Position numbers and translations under genes: made by a program
The notes under the pieces: model-generated
Told to the model about the DNA's origin: nothing
The model's input: the letters and a program-made list of their open reading frames with translations, nothing else
Database searches by the model: none
Part shown: positions 1 to 9,101 of the stretch, piece by piece
How the letters are laid out: each line of letters starts with the position of its first letter
How positions within the stretch are numbered: the first letter of the stretch is position 1
DNA from: an uncultured Sphingomonadaceae bacterium
GTDB lineage: Bacteria; Pseudomonadota; Alphaproteobacteria; Sphingomonadales; Sphingomonadaceae
Reading direction: 5' to 3'
Assembly (NCBI GenBank): GCA_947496865.1
Contig: CANMEE010000001.1
Coordinates: 1,603,501-1,667,500 of the forward strand
DNA: 64,000 bases

Positions 1-1
1 G

Positions 2-1231
2 ATGAGTGATATACTGTTCGCCAATGCCAGGATTGTAGATTCGGAATTGGAGACAATATCCAGTCTTGTCGACGTGAAAATCCAGGGTGGACAGATTGTT
101 GAGATTGGATCTGGACTAGACCAAAAATGCGACACGCGGGTTGATACCGGCGGACGATACATGTTGCCGGGACTTATCGATTGCCACGTACATCCCTTTC
201 TTGCCGATGCTAATTTGTCCCGTCTTAGCGAAGTGCCGCCCACTCTTATGAGTGCGCGGGCGAGCCGAATATTGGAAGGAATGCTGCAACGCGGCTTTAC
301 CACCGTGCGGGATGCGGCTGGGGCTGATTGGGGCATTAAGCAGGCGGTTGAGGACGGTTTGATCCAAGGGCCGCGCCTGTTTATCGCTGGGCGGGCACTC
401 AGTCAGACCGGCGGGCATGGCGACTTTCGCTCGCGGACCGATGATCGCGATGTTTGTCACTGCCAGCACGCGTTGGCCTTTACCTCGCGGATTGCCGATG
501 GCGTTGACGATGTTAGGCGTGCGGTTCGCGAAGAATTGCGCAAAGGTGCAGACCAAATCAAGATCATGGTTTCTGGCGGTGCATCGTCTCCCCACGACCC
601 GCTGGAGCGCAATCAATATAGCCCATCAGAGATTTCTGTGATCGTAGAAGAAGCGGAACGACGCGGCACTTATGTGATGGCTCATGCCTATGGTGCTGAC
701 GCTATCCGGGTCGCGCTGGAATGCGGCGTGCGGACGATCGAGCACGGTAATATGATAGACAAAGCCACTGCGGAGCTTGCTGCCGAAAAAGGCGCCTATC
801 TGGTGCCCACGCTGATCACCTACGAAGTGCTCGCTGATACGGCAGAAGACAGCGGCTGGAGCGAGGCCATGCTGACGAAGCTCTCGCTCGTGCGCGAAGC
901 CGGACTTGAGTCGATACGTATCTGCCGTGAAGCAGGCGTTAAACTGGGATTTGGTACCGATCTTTTGGGCGATAGCTTCGATCACCAATCGCGTGAATTT
1001 CTGATCCGTTCGCAAGTCGAGAGACCAGCCCAGATTTTGCATTCCGCAACCCGGGTCAATGCAGAAATACTCGGACAGTCGGATAAGCTGGGCGTGATTA
1101 AAACCGGTGCGATTGCTGATCTGCTTGTTCTAGACCGCAACCCGCTCGAAGACCTTTCTGTCTTGCAAGATCAAGGAAAACATATCGCTACGATTGTTAA
1201 ACATGGCAATATTATCAAGAACTTGCTTTAA
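2..1231 (+). CDS. Prolidase-like metal-dependent amidohydrolase (cog1228 type)
   Basis: Amidohydrolase-superfamily enzyme of 409 residues, the usual length for the imidazolonepropionase/prolidase branch. Visible metal ligands are the HxH pair His62/His64 after GLID, a bridging Lys187 in DQIKIM, His228 (MAHAYG), His248 (IEHG) and Asp320 (GFGTD). The TGGHGDF segment near residue 136 is typical of cog1228 members, several of which are known to hydrolyse Xaa-Pro or Xaa-Arg/Lys dipeptides. There is no signal peptide, so it is probably cytosolic. It precedes a LuxR regulator, a TonB receptor, HyuAB and PutA, all on the same strand, which supports a role in breaking down a peptide- or proline-derived substrate. 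The substrate itself cannot be read from the sequence. The ATG at position 2 is the first possible start; sequence upstream is outside the window. Confidence 0.85.
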   Translation: MSDILFANARIVDSELETISSLVDVKIQGGQIVEIGSGLDQKCDTRVDTGGRYMLPGLIDCHVHPFLADANLSRLSEVPPTLMSARASRILEGMLQRGFTTVRDAAGADWGIKQAVEDGLIQGPRLFIAGRALSQTGGHGDFRSRTDDRDVCHCQHALAFTSRIADGVDDVRRAVREELRKGADQIKIMVSGGASSPHDPLERNQYSPSEISVIVEEAERRGTYVMAHAYGADAIRVALECGVRTIEHGNMIDKATAELAAEKGAYLVPTLITYEVLADTAEDSGWSEAMLTKLSLVREAGLESIRICREAGVKLGFGTDLLGDSFDHQSREFLIRSQVERPAQILHSATRVNAEILGQSDKLGVIKTGAIADLLVLDRNPLEDLSVLQDQGKHIATIVKHGNIIKNLL

Positions 1232-1337
1232 ATGAATAGCAGGAAAGCCCGCTGCGCTGATGCATATAGCTGTCATGCTGGTACGCATCGATATTCCGTG
1301 CTAGCCACTATTGAAAGTTGCGGGCGAACGGTCAAAC

Positions 1338-4022
1338 ATGGCTGATGAAGAAGATATTGGCGGCGAAGGCGGGTGGATCGTTGCGAGTAAATTCGTACCG
1401 AGCAAGCCGAATATTAACCTGGTTGATCGTGCGCGCCTTATCGAAAAACTAGAAGCGGGTCTGTCTGCTAAAGCCATCTTCCTTGTCGCGCCGGCAGGTT
1501 TTGGGAAGTCTACAGTGCTTTGCCAGTGGTTCGATGCGCAGCATGATGAGGGGGATATCTTTGGATGGCTCAGTCTTGATGAAGCGGATTGTGTGCCAGA
1601 GCAATTCCTGGCCTATATAACGCTTTCCTTGGCTGAAGCAGGGGGCGAACTCGGTCAATTTGAAGCCGCAGCGCGCAATGGCTTTCCCGATTCCAGAGCG
1701 CGGGTGGTTTTGAGCAGTCTGATGCGCCGAATTGGCAGTTGGCCACACCGCTGTGTGTTAATTCTTGATGACATGCATCTAGCGGCCTCCCTTGAGATTG
1801 ATGGTCTGCTAGATCAGATGATCCGGGAGTCGCCGACCAATTTCACGCTCGTGCTGAATAGCAGATCTACGCCATCGATCGATTTACCGGGCCTTGTTGC
1901 AGCAGGCGATGCCATGGAGATCGGAGCAGAGCAACTGCGATTGACTCAAATAGAATCGAAGGAAGCTCTGGGCGCCACGATGGAAGAAAAAGTTGCTCGC
2001 GAGATTTTCGAGCTGACAGAAGGTTGGCCGGTTGCCGTACAATTGGCACGTGTACAAAAGCAGGCGCAGCCTGACACTGCATTTCACTCCGGCATTTCTT
2101 CCAGCCTCATCGCATCCTATCTCACCAAGCAAGTGCTTGATACGCTTGAGCCTGACGTGCGCGAATTTCTGCTCGAAATGAGTGTGCTGGAACAGTTTAA
2201 CGCGTCGCTCGCAGATGCCGTAAGAGGCTCTCGAAACAGCCTTGCTATGTTGCGCGAGCTCGAAGCTTTCGACGCCCTGCTGGTGCCGACCGATGCAGCT
2301 GGCGGCTGGACTCGGCTGCATCATCTTGTCGCTGAATATTTACGGGAGAATCTGCTGGCTGAGGCCCCTGGCCGGGCAATTGAAATATATCATGCCGCAA
2401 GCGCGTGGTTTGAAACGGAGGGCCAGTTAATTCCCGCGGTACGTTACGCAAGACTGGCAGAGGACGATGGGCTGGTCGAGCGCCTCATTCTGGATGGAGG
2501 CGGCTGGTCGATTATCTTGACCGAAGGCATCAACGTAATGCGAACCTTGCTCAGGCTGGCTCCGGAACATTTGGTTTCCAGCAGCGCAAGGCTGATGGTT
2601 GCCAAATCGTATCTCTATTGCAAAGACGGAAAATATAAGGAGGCACGAGGGCTCCTTGATGCTTCCGGAGCCTTAGGTCTGACTAGCTCCAAGGACGCTT
2701 ACGAGCGCGACCGGCGTTTGGTAGGATCGATGATCGGCGCTTATGAAGATAACCGCGATTGGACCGTTCAAACCGCCGTGCGTGATATGCCGGGGCAGCT
2801 AGACGATTGGACTCCGCTAGAGGCCGGTACCTTGTTGTGCGAGGCGGTCATTGCGCTATTTTCAACTGGCGAGCTTGATCGGGCGCATGAGAATCTTGAG
2901 CTTGCATTTCGTGAAATGCGGCACAGTGGATCCGTGCTCGGCCTCAACTATTGTTACCTACACGCGGCTACCCTTGCATTATACCGGGGTAAATTTGACT
3001 TGGCCAAAGCCAATATCATGCAAGCTCTTGATCTGGCAGAAAATAATTTTGGATCGGACAGTGGCCTGAAGCGAATGGCGCAGGTCCTTGAATTTTCGAT
3101 CCACACTTGGTCGGGAGAGATTGAACGGCATGAGATTGAAGAATTCTCGAACGTCCTAGCGCATATTGGGAAAAATGACGGCTGGACCGAGATGTATATT
3201 GTTGGCCTCGATGCGGGGTTTGCTGCTTGCGAACAGCATGGCGAGTTGGGGACGGCTGCCGAGTTTTGCGAGCGCATGCTTGAACTGGCCAAGCGTCGGA
3301 ACCTCACCAGGCTCGAACGCCATGCGACCATCTTAAAGATGCGCGGAGCCTATCTCCGCGGCCATGCCAATGAGGTCACGAAGATAGCCGATGACGTCTC
3401 CAGCTGGGTGGGCAAACATGATCTCAAGACCTCGGTTCGTGATTGGCAGAATCATTTTGTCGCTATTTATAATCTGGCGACGACCCGTATGATGTCATCG
3501 TCGCTAGCAGCAAACGCCGTGCGTCAATGCGTCCTCCACGGACATGAGCGCGGCGCTACCTTCTTCGAGATTCGGTTACTGGTTTCCGAAGCATTGCTAT
3601 TTTGGCAACTGGACAAACAAGAGCGAAGCATCGGTGCCCTAAGAGAGGCGCTTGAGCTTGCGGCGCCGCAGCGGATCATCGGGCCATTTGTCGGGCTAGA
3701 TCCGCTGAAACCAATTCTCGGCAGGGTGAAGGCTGACCTCAGCCTAAAGCAGGAAAGCGTTTTGCTGGCGAATTTTGTATCACAAGTGTCGAAGCGTCGC
3801 CGCGATGTGCGCCCGCAATCCGGGAATGATCTGTTGAGTGCACGCGAGCATGAAATTCTTGAACAATTGGCCCAAGGGCACTCGAACAAAGAAATCGCGC
3901 GCAGATTTGAATTAACCCAGAATACTGTGAAATTTCACCTCAAGAATATCTATTCGAAACTTGAGGTAAACCGGCGTACGCAAGCAATTGCACAGGCGCG
4001 GCAAAAAAACCTGATCGATTAA
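1338..4022 (+). CDS. MalT-like LuxR-family ATP-dependent transcriptional regulator
   Basis: Large signal-transduction ATPase regulator of about 894 residues. An N-terminal NTPase module carries the P-loop PAGFGKST around residues 52-59 and a Walker-B-like LILDD. The long middle is helical repeat of the MalT/TPR kind, and the C-terminal 65 residues are a GerE/LuxR helix-turn-helix (LSAREHEILEQLAQG, then NKEIARRFELTQNTVKFHL). I prefer the ATG at 1338 over a TTG at 1311, because the TTG has no ribosome binding site and the extra residues do not look like the family. MalT proteins activate catabolic genes after binding an inducer and ATP. The likely targets are the TonB receptor and hydantoinase genes immediately downstream; this is inferred from position only. 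Confidence 0.9.
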   Translation: MADEEDIGGEGGWIVASKFVPSKPNINLVDRARLIEKLEAGLSAKAIFLVAPAGFGKSTVLCQWFDAQHDEGDIFGWLSLDEADCVPEQFLAYITLSLAEAGGELGQFEAAARNGFPDSRARVVLSSLMRRIGSWPHRCVLILDDMHLAASLEIDGLLDQMIRESPTNFTLVLNSRSTPSIDLPGLVAAGDAMEIGAEQLRLTQIESKEALGATMEEKVAREIFELTEGWPVAVQLARVQKQAQPDTAFHSGISSSLIASYLTKQVLDTLEPDVREFLLEMSVLEQFNASLADAVRGSRNSLAMLRELEAFDALLVPTDAAGGWTRLHHLVAEYLRENLLAEAPGRAIEIYHAASAWFETEGQLIPAVRYARLAEDDGLVERLILDGGGWSIILTEGINVMRTLLRLAPEHLVSSSARLMVAKSYLYCKDGKYKEARGLLDASGALGLTSSKDAYERDRRLVGSMIGAYEDNRDWTVQTAVRDMPGQLDDWTPLEAGTLLCEAVIALFSTGELDRAHENLELAFREMRHSGSVLGLNYCYLHAATLALYRGKFDLAKANIMQALDLAENNFGSDSGLKRMAQVLEFSIHTWSGEIERHEIEEFSNVLAHIGKNDGWTEMYIVGLDAGFAACEQHGELGTAAEFCERMLELAKRRNLTRLERHATILKMRGAYLRGHANEVTKIADDVSSWVGKHDLKTSVRDWQNHFVAIYNLATTRMMSSSLAANAVRQCVLHGHERGATFFEIRLLVSEALLFWQLDKQERSIGALREALELAAPQRIIGPFVGLDPLKPILGRVKADLSLKQESVLLANFVSQVSKRRRDVRPQSGNDLLSAREHEILEQLAQGHSNKEIARRFELTQNTVKFHLKNIYSKLEVNRRTQAIAQARQKNLID

Positions 4023-4173
4023 TCTCGCATGATGGTGAAAGAGCTAGTGCCTACCCATAGGGGTGGGGCCGATGATCTTCATCTTGATTTTTCATGCAGC
4101 AACCACCCGATTGTTACCGAGTCAGTCAAGCGTAAGCTGCTATAAAGGTGGAAACAAACAATGGAAATCCATC

Positions 4174-4180
4174 GGGAGGA
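4174..4180 (+). promoter_or_regulatory. Shine-Dalgarno site that sets the TonB receptor start
   Basis: GGGAGGA lies 6 bases before the ATG at 4187. A GTG at 4148 in the same frame would add 13 residues but has no ribosome binding site and would bury the signal peptide. The 4187 start is therefore chosen. Confidence 0.8.
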
Positions 4181-4186
4181 AGAATC

Positions 4187-6451
4187 ATGAACAAGTGCTT
4201 GCGAGCAATATTTGCTACGACCGCATTGGGAATTACCGGGACTATAATGATTGCGCCAGCTAGCGCGCAAGATTCAAGCGCCACGGCCGCTGAAAATGCA
4301 GATGACGGAAATGTCATTATCGTGACAGCGCGCGGGCGCGATGAAACCTTGCTTGATGTGCCCATTTCAGAAACCTTCTTCGACGCGCAAGCGATTAAAG
4401 ATGCCAATATCCAGCGCGTGGATGATTTTATCGCACTGACACCGGGTGTGACTTTTTCAAATTCGCAAGATGCTGGAACCAATTTCATCTCGATCCGCGG
4501 TTTGTCGCAGACTCGAAATGGTGAACCGCCAGTAGCGGTGGTTGTTGACGATGTGCTGCAGGTTAACTCGCGGAGCTTTGACCAGCCGCTTTTCGACCTT
4601 GAAAGCGTTGAAGTTCTGCGCGGTCCGCAAGGCGCTTTATATGGTCGCAACGCCACCGGTGGTGCCATCATCATCAATACCAAGATGCCAAGCAATGAGC
4701 TTGAGGGCTATGTAAATCTCCATGCCGGTACAGGCGATGAATATGGCGCCGAAGTGTCACTGGCCGGTCCGATCGTCGAGGACCGGGTGCTTTTCCGGGT
4801 CTCTGCAAAATATGTTGATCGCGGAGGATATCTCGATAACGTGTTCCTCGGCGAAAAGGCAGACTATCTCGAAGATATCGCGCTGCGTGGCCATCTGCGC
4901 TTCCTGCCCTCGGATGCGGTAACTATCGACCTGCGCGGCTCATTGGTGCGGACCGATGCCGGCTCGCTCAACTATTCCTATCAACCCGCCATTATTGATC
5001 GCGCCACGGGATTGCCGACCGCATTTGATTTCACAATCAACGACGCCAATCTAGTGGAGCGTGATTTCTTTGCAAACAATCTTGGGCTTGATGACCGCGA
5101 CATTGATCAACTTTCGCTGCGCGTGAATTTTGATCTGGGTTTCGGAGACCTGAAATTCATTTCGGCCTATGACAAGATTACCCAGAGCACGGCAAGCGAC
5201 CAATTCCCTTATTCCGCAGCAAGTCAGATTACGCCATCGCCTGCATTCCCGTTCTTCGATGGCACGCAATCTCAGTTTTTCGAAGTTGAGACCTTCAGCC
5301 AAGAAGTCCGTCTCACATCGAAATCTGACACCGCCTTCCGCTGGATGTTGGGTGGCTATTATTTGGATACGAGCCGGTTTGTGTCGTCATCGATTATGAA
5401 TGACCTTGAACAAGGGATTATCAGAATCCGGCGTGAACCAGTGCTCAACCCAACAAACCCGCTGACGAGTTTCATTGCCGATGACAACGACAACAAAGCA
5501 TGGGCCCTTTTCTTTAATGCTGCCTATGACATTACCGACAAATTGGAATTGTCTGTTGCCGGTCGCTATGACCGGGACAAGCGTGTTCAAAATGTCGATC
5601 CCAATCAGGGGTTATATGATGGAGCGGGGAATGTTACGGCGGCGATCGGGCAACCCGGTGCCACCAATCGAGCCACGTTCGATCTGTTTCAGCCCAAGGT
5701 CACATTACGCTATCAACCCAGCAATGCGACCACGCTCTATGCCTCTTGGGGCAAGGGTTTTCGGAGCGGTCAGTTTAATCAAAACGGTGTCGGCGTGATT
5801 GCCGCCGGAGCCGGCGTGGCCGGTGTTTCCGACGTGCTCGACCAAGAGGAAACGGAGACGATCGAAGCGGGTTTCCGCGCCGACCTTGGCGGACGGAGCA
5901 CTATCAGTGGTGCTATATACAAGACCGATTTAAGCAACGCGCCATATTTTGTTTTCATCGGCGCGGTGAGTGCGCAGGTGCTGGTCCCAATCGAGGAAAT
6001 CGATATTTTCGGCGTCGAATTTGAAGGTTCGGCAGAAATAACCGATGGATTGACTGCCTTTTTCGGCGTCAGCTTCACCGATAGTGACATCAAACAATAT
6101 AACGTCAATCCAGCACTGGTTGGAAATGAAGCGCCTTACATCGCCAGCAATACGATCAATGCGGGCCTCCAATATCGTAGTGATATCTCTAACTCGCTGG
6201 GCTTTTTCATCCGCGGCGATTTTGAAAATCGTGGGCGGCAATTCTGGGATCCTGAAAATAGTACTGCACGATCGGCTATCCAGCTGGTCAACGCGCGGGT
6301 CGGTATTGAGGATCTGGATGGACGCTGGAGCTTCACAATCTCTGGCACGAATATCTTTGATGAAGTCTATAACTCAGAGTTGGTAACTGGTGGCTTTGCT
6401 CATGCTGGCCAGCCAGATGCATTCCGCGCTGACTTGCGGTTCAACTTCTGA
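4187..6451 (+). CDS. TonB-dependent outer membrane receptor
   Basis: Outer-membrane receptor of 754 residues. A signal peptide of about 27 residues ends in ASAQ. It is followed by a TonB-box-like VIIVTARGRDE segment, a plug domain (motifs SIRGLSQTR and LRGPQGALYGRNATGG) and a 22-strand-type beta barrel ending in a C-terminal aromatic (RFNF). Such receptors take up substrates too large for porins using proton-motive force through TonB-ExbBD. It lies directly after the MalT-like regulator and before HyuAB and PutA, so it most likely imports the substrate those enzymes degrade. The architecture is that of the sphingomonad and Caulobacter receptors for plant or peptide compounds rather than a classical siderophore receptor, but the ligand is unknown. 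Its stop codon is followed immediately by a 12 bp perfect hairpin. Confidence 0.93.
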   Translation: MNKCLRAIFATTALGITGTIMIAPASAQDSSATAAENADDGNVIIVTARGRDETLLDVPISETFFDAQAIKDANIQRVDDFIALTPGVTFSNSQDAGTNFISIRGLSQTRNGEPPVAVVVDDVLQVNSRSFDQPLFDLESVEVLRGPQGALYGRNATGGAIIINTKMPSNELEGYVNLHAGTGDEYGAEVSLAGPIVEDRVLFRVSAKYVDRGGYLDNVFLGEKADYLEDIALRGHLRFLPSDAVTIDLRGSLVRTDAGSLNYSYQPAIIDRATGLPTAFDFTINDANLVERDFFANNLGLDDRDIDQLSLRVNFDLGFGDLKFISAYDKITQSTASDQFPYSAASQITPSPAFPFFDGTQSQFFEVETFSQEVRLTSKSDTAFRWMLGGYYLDTSRFVSSSIMNDLEQGIIRIRREPVLNPTNPLTSFIADDNDNKAWALFFNAAYDITDKLELSVAGRYDRDKRVQNVDPNQGLYDGAGNVTAAIGQPGATNRATFDLFQPKVTLRYQPSNATTLYASWGKGFRSGQFNQNGVGVIAAGAGVAGVSDVLDQEETETIEAGFRADLGGRSTISGAIYKTDLSNAPYFVFIGAVSAQVLVPIEEIDIFGVEFEGSAEITDGLTAFFGVSFTDSDIKQYNVNPALVGNEAPYIASNTINAGLQYRSDISNSLGFFIRGDFENRGRQFWDPENSTARSAIQLVNARVGIEDLDGRWSFTISGTNIFDEVYNSELVTGGFAHAGQPDAFRADLRFNF

Positions 6452-6460
6452 TGGGAGCGG

Positions 6461-6502
6461 CGGCTTTGCCACGACGATCGGTCGCTGATTGTGGCAAAGC
6501 CG
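6461..6502 (+). terminator. 12 bp perfect inverted repeat after the TonB receptor
   Basis: CGGCTTTGCCAC at 6461-6472 pairs perfectly with GTGGCAAAGCCG at 6491-6502 across an 18-base loop. It begins 9 bases after the receptor stop codon. No T-run follows, so it is not a textbook intrinsic terminator. It could be a 3' stability stem, an attenuating hairpin or a Rho-type pause. It falls inside the extra N-terminus that a start at 6451 would give the next gene. Confidence 0.5.
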
Positions 6503-6519
6503 TCGAACCAACTCTAGCT

Positions 6520-7035
6520 ATGCTAACGGATGTCTATCGTTTCGATTGTCAATATGGCGAGTTCACCATTGAGCTGAACCGCGAGGCTGCCCCGGAAACC
6601 TGCGCCTATTTCACGCGCGTTTTTTCCAAGCAGGACTTCGCCCGTGCGAAAATCTTTCGCATCGTGACCGAAACAAACTCTTCCCTGCATACCTCTGTGC
6701 CGATTGAGGTGATCCAATTTGGTCTTGATCATGAGGGCTCTGAGCCGCTCGATCAGATCGTTCATGAGACCACGGAAATGACCGGCCTGAAACACTTGAA
6801 ATGGGCAGTATCTGCTGCGCGATATGGTGAGGGCGAGGTCTATCCGAGCTGTTTCATCTGCATGCGTGATGAACCGGAACTGGATCAAGGCGGCAAGCGT
6901 AGCGGCGACGGCGCCGGTTTTGCGGCGTTCGGGAAAGTCACATCAGGTTTTGAAGCGTTGCAGTGGATATTCGCTCAGGCGGAAGACGAAGATTATCTGA
7001 GGGACGCTATCTCTGTGGAGATAGCCGAAAAATAA
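6520..7035 (+). CDS. Cyclophilin-type peptidyl-prolyl isomerase
   Basis: Cyclophilin-fold protein that would catalyse cis-trans isomerisation of prolyl peptide bonds. Seen in the sequence: YGEFTIELNREAAPETC, corresponding to the first strand and helix; IFRIV, holding the catalytic arginine position; SCFICM, corresponding to the family SQFFI; and GFAAFGKVTSGFEAL, the conserved FGKV block. I place the start at the ATG at 6520 (about 171 residues). The longer frame from 6451 would have to translate through a perfect hairpin, and its first 23 residues do not resemble the family. The 6520 start has only a weak ribosome binding site, so the choice is not certain. There is no signal peptide with this start, so it is cytosolic. 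A prolyl isomerase beside hydantoinase and PutA genes is unusual and fits a proline-peptide theme. Confidence 0.8.
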   Translation: MLTDVYRFDCQYGEFTIELNREAAPETCAYFTRVFSKQDFARAKIFRIVTETNSSLHTSVPIEVIQFGLDHEGSEPLDQIVHETTEMTGLKHLKWAVSAARYGEGEVYPSCFICMRDEPELDQGGKRSGDGAGFAAFGKVTSGFEALQWIFAQAEDEDYLRDAISVEIAEK

Positions 7036-7079
7036 CGAAATATCCGATGCTCCGGCATCGATGAAACAGGATGGATAGG

Positions 7080-9101
7080 ATGGCGAAATATAAAGTATCG
7101 GCTGATATTGGCGGAACCTTCACGGATATCGTGGTTGAAGATAATACCGGTGCAGTGCGTATTGGAAAGGTCCCGACGACAAAGGAAAACCCTGCGCTCG
7201 GCGTGCTACAGGGCATTGGCGAGCTGGTCGGGGATCCGTCAGAGATTGATTTCTTCGTCCACGGCACCACCGTTGGTTTGAATGCATTTCTTGAGCGGCG
7301 CGGGGCCAAGACCATGTTGATCATGACCGGCGGCGTCAGCGATACATATACGATTGCCCGGGGTCATCGCGAAGAGCTGTACAAGCTGCATTATCGCAAG
7401 CCTGAGCAGCTCGTACCGCGCAGCAATGTCCATGAGGTGCAGGAAAGAATGGCATGGGACGGTTCAGTCATCCACGAACTTTCCGAGGCTGATTTCAAAC
7501 CAATTATCGAGAAAGCGAAGGCCGAGAGTTTCGAAGCGATCGCGGTTTGTTTCCTTCATGCCTATGCCAATCCTGCCCACGAATTGCGCGCACGAGAAAT
7601 CCTCAAAAAAGCCTTACCGGATATATCGGTATCGCTCTCACATCAGGTCGCACCCGAATGGCGCGAAGTGGAGCGGGCTTCCTCAACCGTGATGGATGCC
7701 TATGTCGCGCCGGTGGTCGAACTTTATCTGCATACACTCAAGGCCGAATTGGGAAAATCTGGCATGGACAAGACTGTTCACGTCATGGGCTCCAGCGGCG
7801 GGGTAATGACCGATCGTTTGGCAACCGAGCGGCCGATCGCAACGTTGATGTCCGGCCCGGTGGGCGGCAGCATAGGTGGATGCGAATTGGCACGACGCAC
7901 TGGGCTCAAGAATTTGCTGTGTGTTGATATGGGCGGGACGTCTTTCGACCTCAGCCTTGTTGTTGACGGACAACCCGAAATGACTTCGGAAACTGTGCTC
8001 GAAGGATTACCGCTGCTGATGTCGATCGTCAGCATAGATACCGTCGGCGCCGGCGGTGGCTCGATTGCATGGATGGAAGCCGGGGGTCTGCGCGTAGGAC
8101 CACAAAGCGCTGGCTCGTACCCCGGCCCTGTTTGTTACTCAAGGGGAGGAACCCAGCCGACGGTTACCGACGCCAACCTATTCTTGGGCCGGCTGGGCAA
8201 TGACTCCTTGCTTGATGGCAAGATGAAACTCGACAGTACTGCTACCGGGAACGCATTAACTGTACTCGGCGCCGAAATTGGTCTTTCAGACCGAGAGATT
8301 GCGGAAGGGATACTGGCCATCAGCAATGCCAAGATGGCTGATGCGATGCGCACCATCACAGTGGGGCAGGGTATCGATCCCCGTGATTTCACTCTGGTCG
8401 CCTTTGGTGGAGCTGGCCCGATGCATGCGGTGGAGCTCGCGCGGGAACTCGACATGACACAGGTACTAATCCCCCGGTTTCCCGGCACATTCTCGGCCTG
8501 GGGTATGCTCCAAAGCGATATTCGTCACGACCTTATGGCTAGCCACATCGGCATTATGAGCGCATTAGATGAGAGTCTGCTTGATGCCGAATTTGCGGTC
8601 CTTGAAGAGCAGGGACGCGACAAATTGCGCGAGGAAAATGTACCCGAAGAAGCCATGACCTTCGCTCGTTCGGTTGACCTGCGCTATCAGGGGCAGGAAT
8701 ATTCAATCAATGTTCCGATCAAGCAAAGCGACTCTATCGCTTCGATTTTAGAACTTTTCCATTCGCTCTACGAACGCCGATACGGACATTCGCAGCCTGA
8801 GACCGAGACCGAGATCATCAGTGTTCGGCTCGCTGCCATCGGCGGCTTCGAACATGGCGACGGTGGCGCGGCATTTGCACCGGCGCACGGAGATCCGAAA
8901 GTCGGAACACGCGATGTGATTTTCGATGGTGCCAACCATGCAACGCCGATTGTAAAGCGTGATCAGTTGGCTCCCAGCAAAACGATGGCGAGCCCGGTCA
9001 TTGTTGAAGAGGAAAGCGCAACTACTGTTGTACCGCCCGGCTACACCATCGCCATCGACACATTCGGCAATATGTTAATCACAGCAGGAGAGAGCGCATG
9101 A
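7080..9101 (+). CDS. hyuA: Hydantoinase/oxoprolinase A subunit (HyuA family)
   Basis: ATP-dependent ring-opening enzyme subunit of about 673 residues. It carries the actin-like ATPase signatures DIGGTFTDIVVE at the N-terminus, HGTTVGLNAFLER near residue 60, DMGGTSFDLSLV near residue 285 and FGGAGPMHA near residue 445. Family members hydrolyse N-methylhydantoin, 5-oxoproline or related cyclic amides, or carboxylate acetone-type substrates, always with a B subunit. The gene overlaps hyuB by four bases (ATGA), showing translational coupling. The ATG at 7080 is preferred to 7071 because AGGA sits 8 bases before it. The linked PutA and prolidase-like genes favour an oxoproline- or proline-type cyclic amide as substrate, but acetone carboxylase-like or hydantoin activity cannot be excluded. 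Confidence 0.9.
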   Translation: MAKYKVSADIGGTFTDIVVEDNTGAVRIGKVPTTKENPALGVLQGIGELVGDPSEIDFFVHGTTVGLNAFLERRGAKTMLIMTGGVSDTYTIARGHREELYKLHYRKPEQLVPRSNVHEVQERMAWDGSVIHELSEADFKPIIEKAKAESFEAIAVCFLHAYANPAHELRAREILKKALPDISVSLSHQVAPEWREVERASSTVMDAYVAPVVELYLHTLKAELGKSGMDKTVHVMGSSGGVMTDRLATERPIATLMSGPVGGSIGGCELARRTGLKNLLCVDMGGTSFDLSLVVDGQPEMTSETVLEGLPLLMSIVSIDTVGAGGGSIAWMEAGGLRVGPQSAGSYPGPVCYSRGGTQPTVTDANLFLGRLGNDSLLDGKMKLDSTATGNALTVLGAEIGLSDREIAEGILAISNAKMADAMRTITVGQGIDPRDFTLVAFGGAGPMHAVELARELDMTQVLIPRFPGTFSAWGMLQSDIRHDLMASHIGIMSALDESLLDAEFAVLEEQGRDKLREENVPEEAMTFARSVDLRYQGQEYSINVPIKQSDSIASILELFHSLYERRYGHSQPETETEIISVRLAAIGGFEHGDGGAAFAPAHGDPKVGTRDVIFDGANHATPIVKRDQLAPSKTMASPVIVEEESATTVVPPGYTIAIDTFGNMLITAGESA

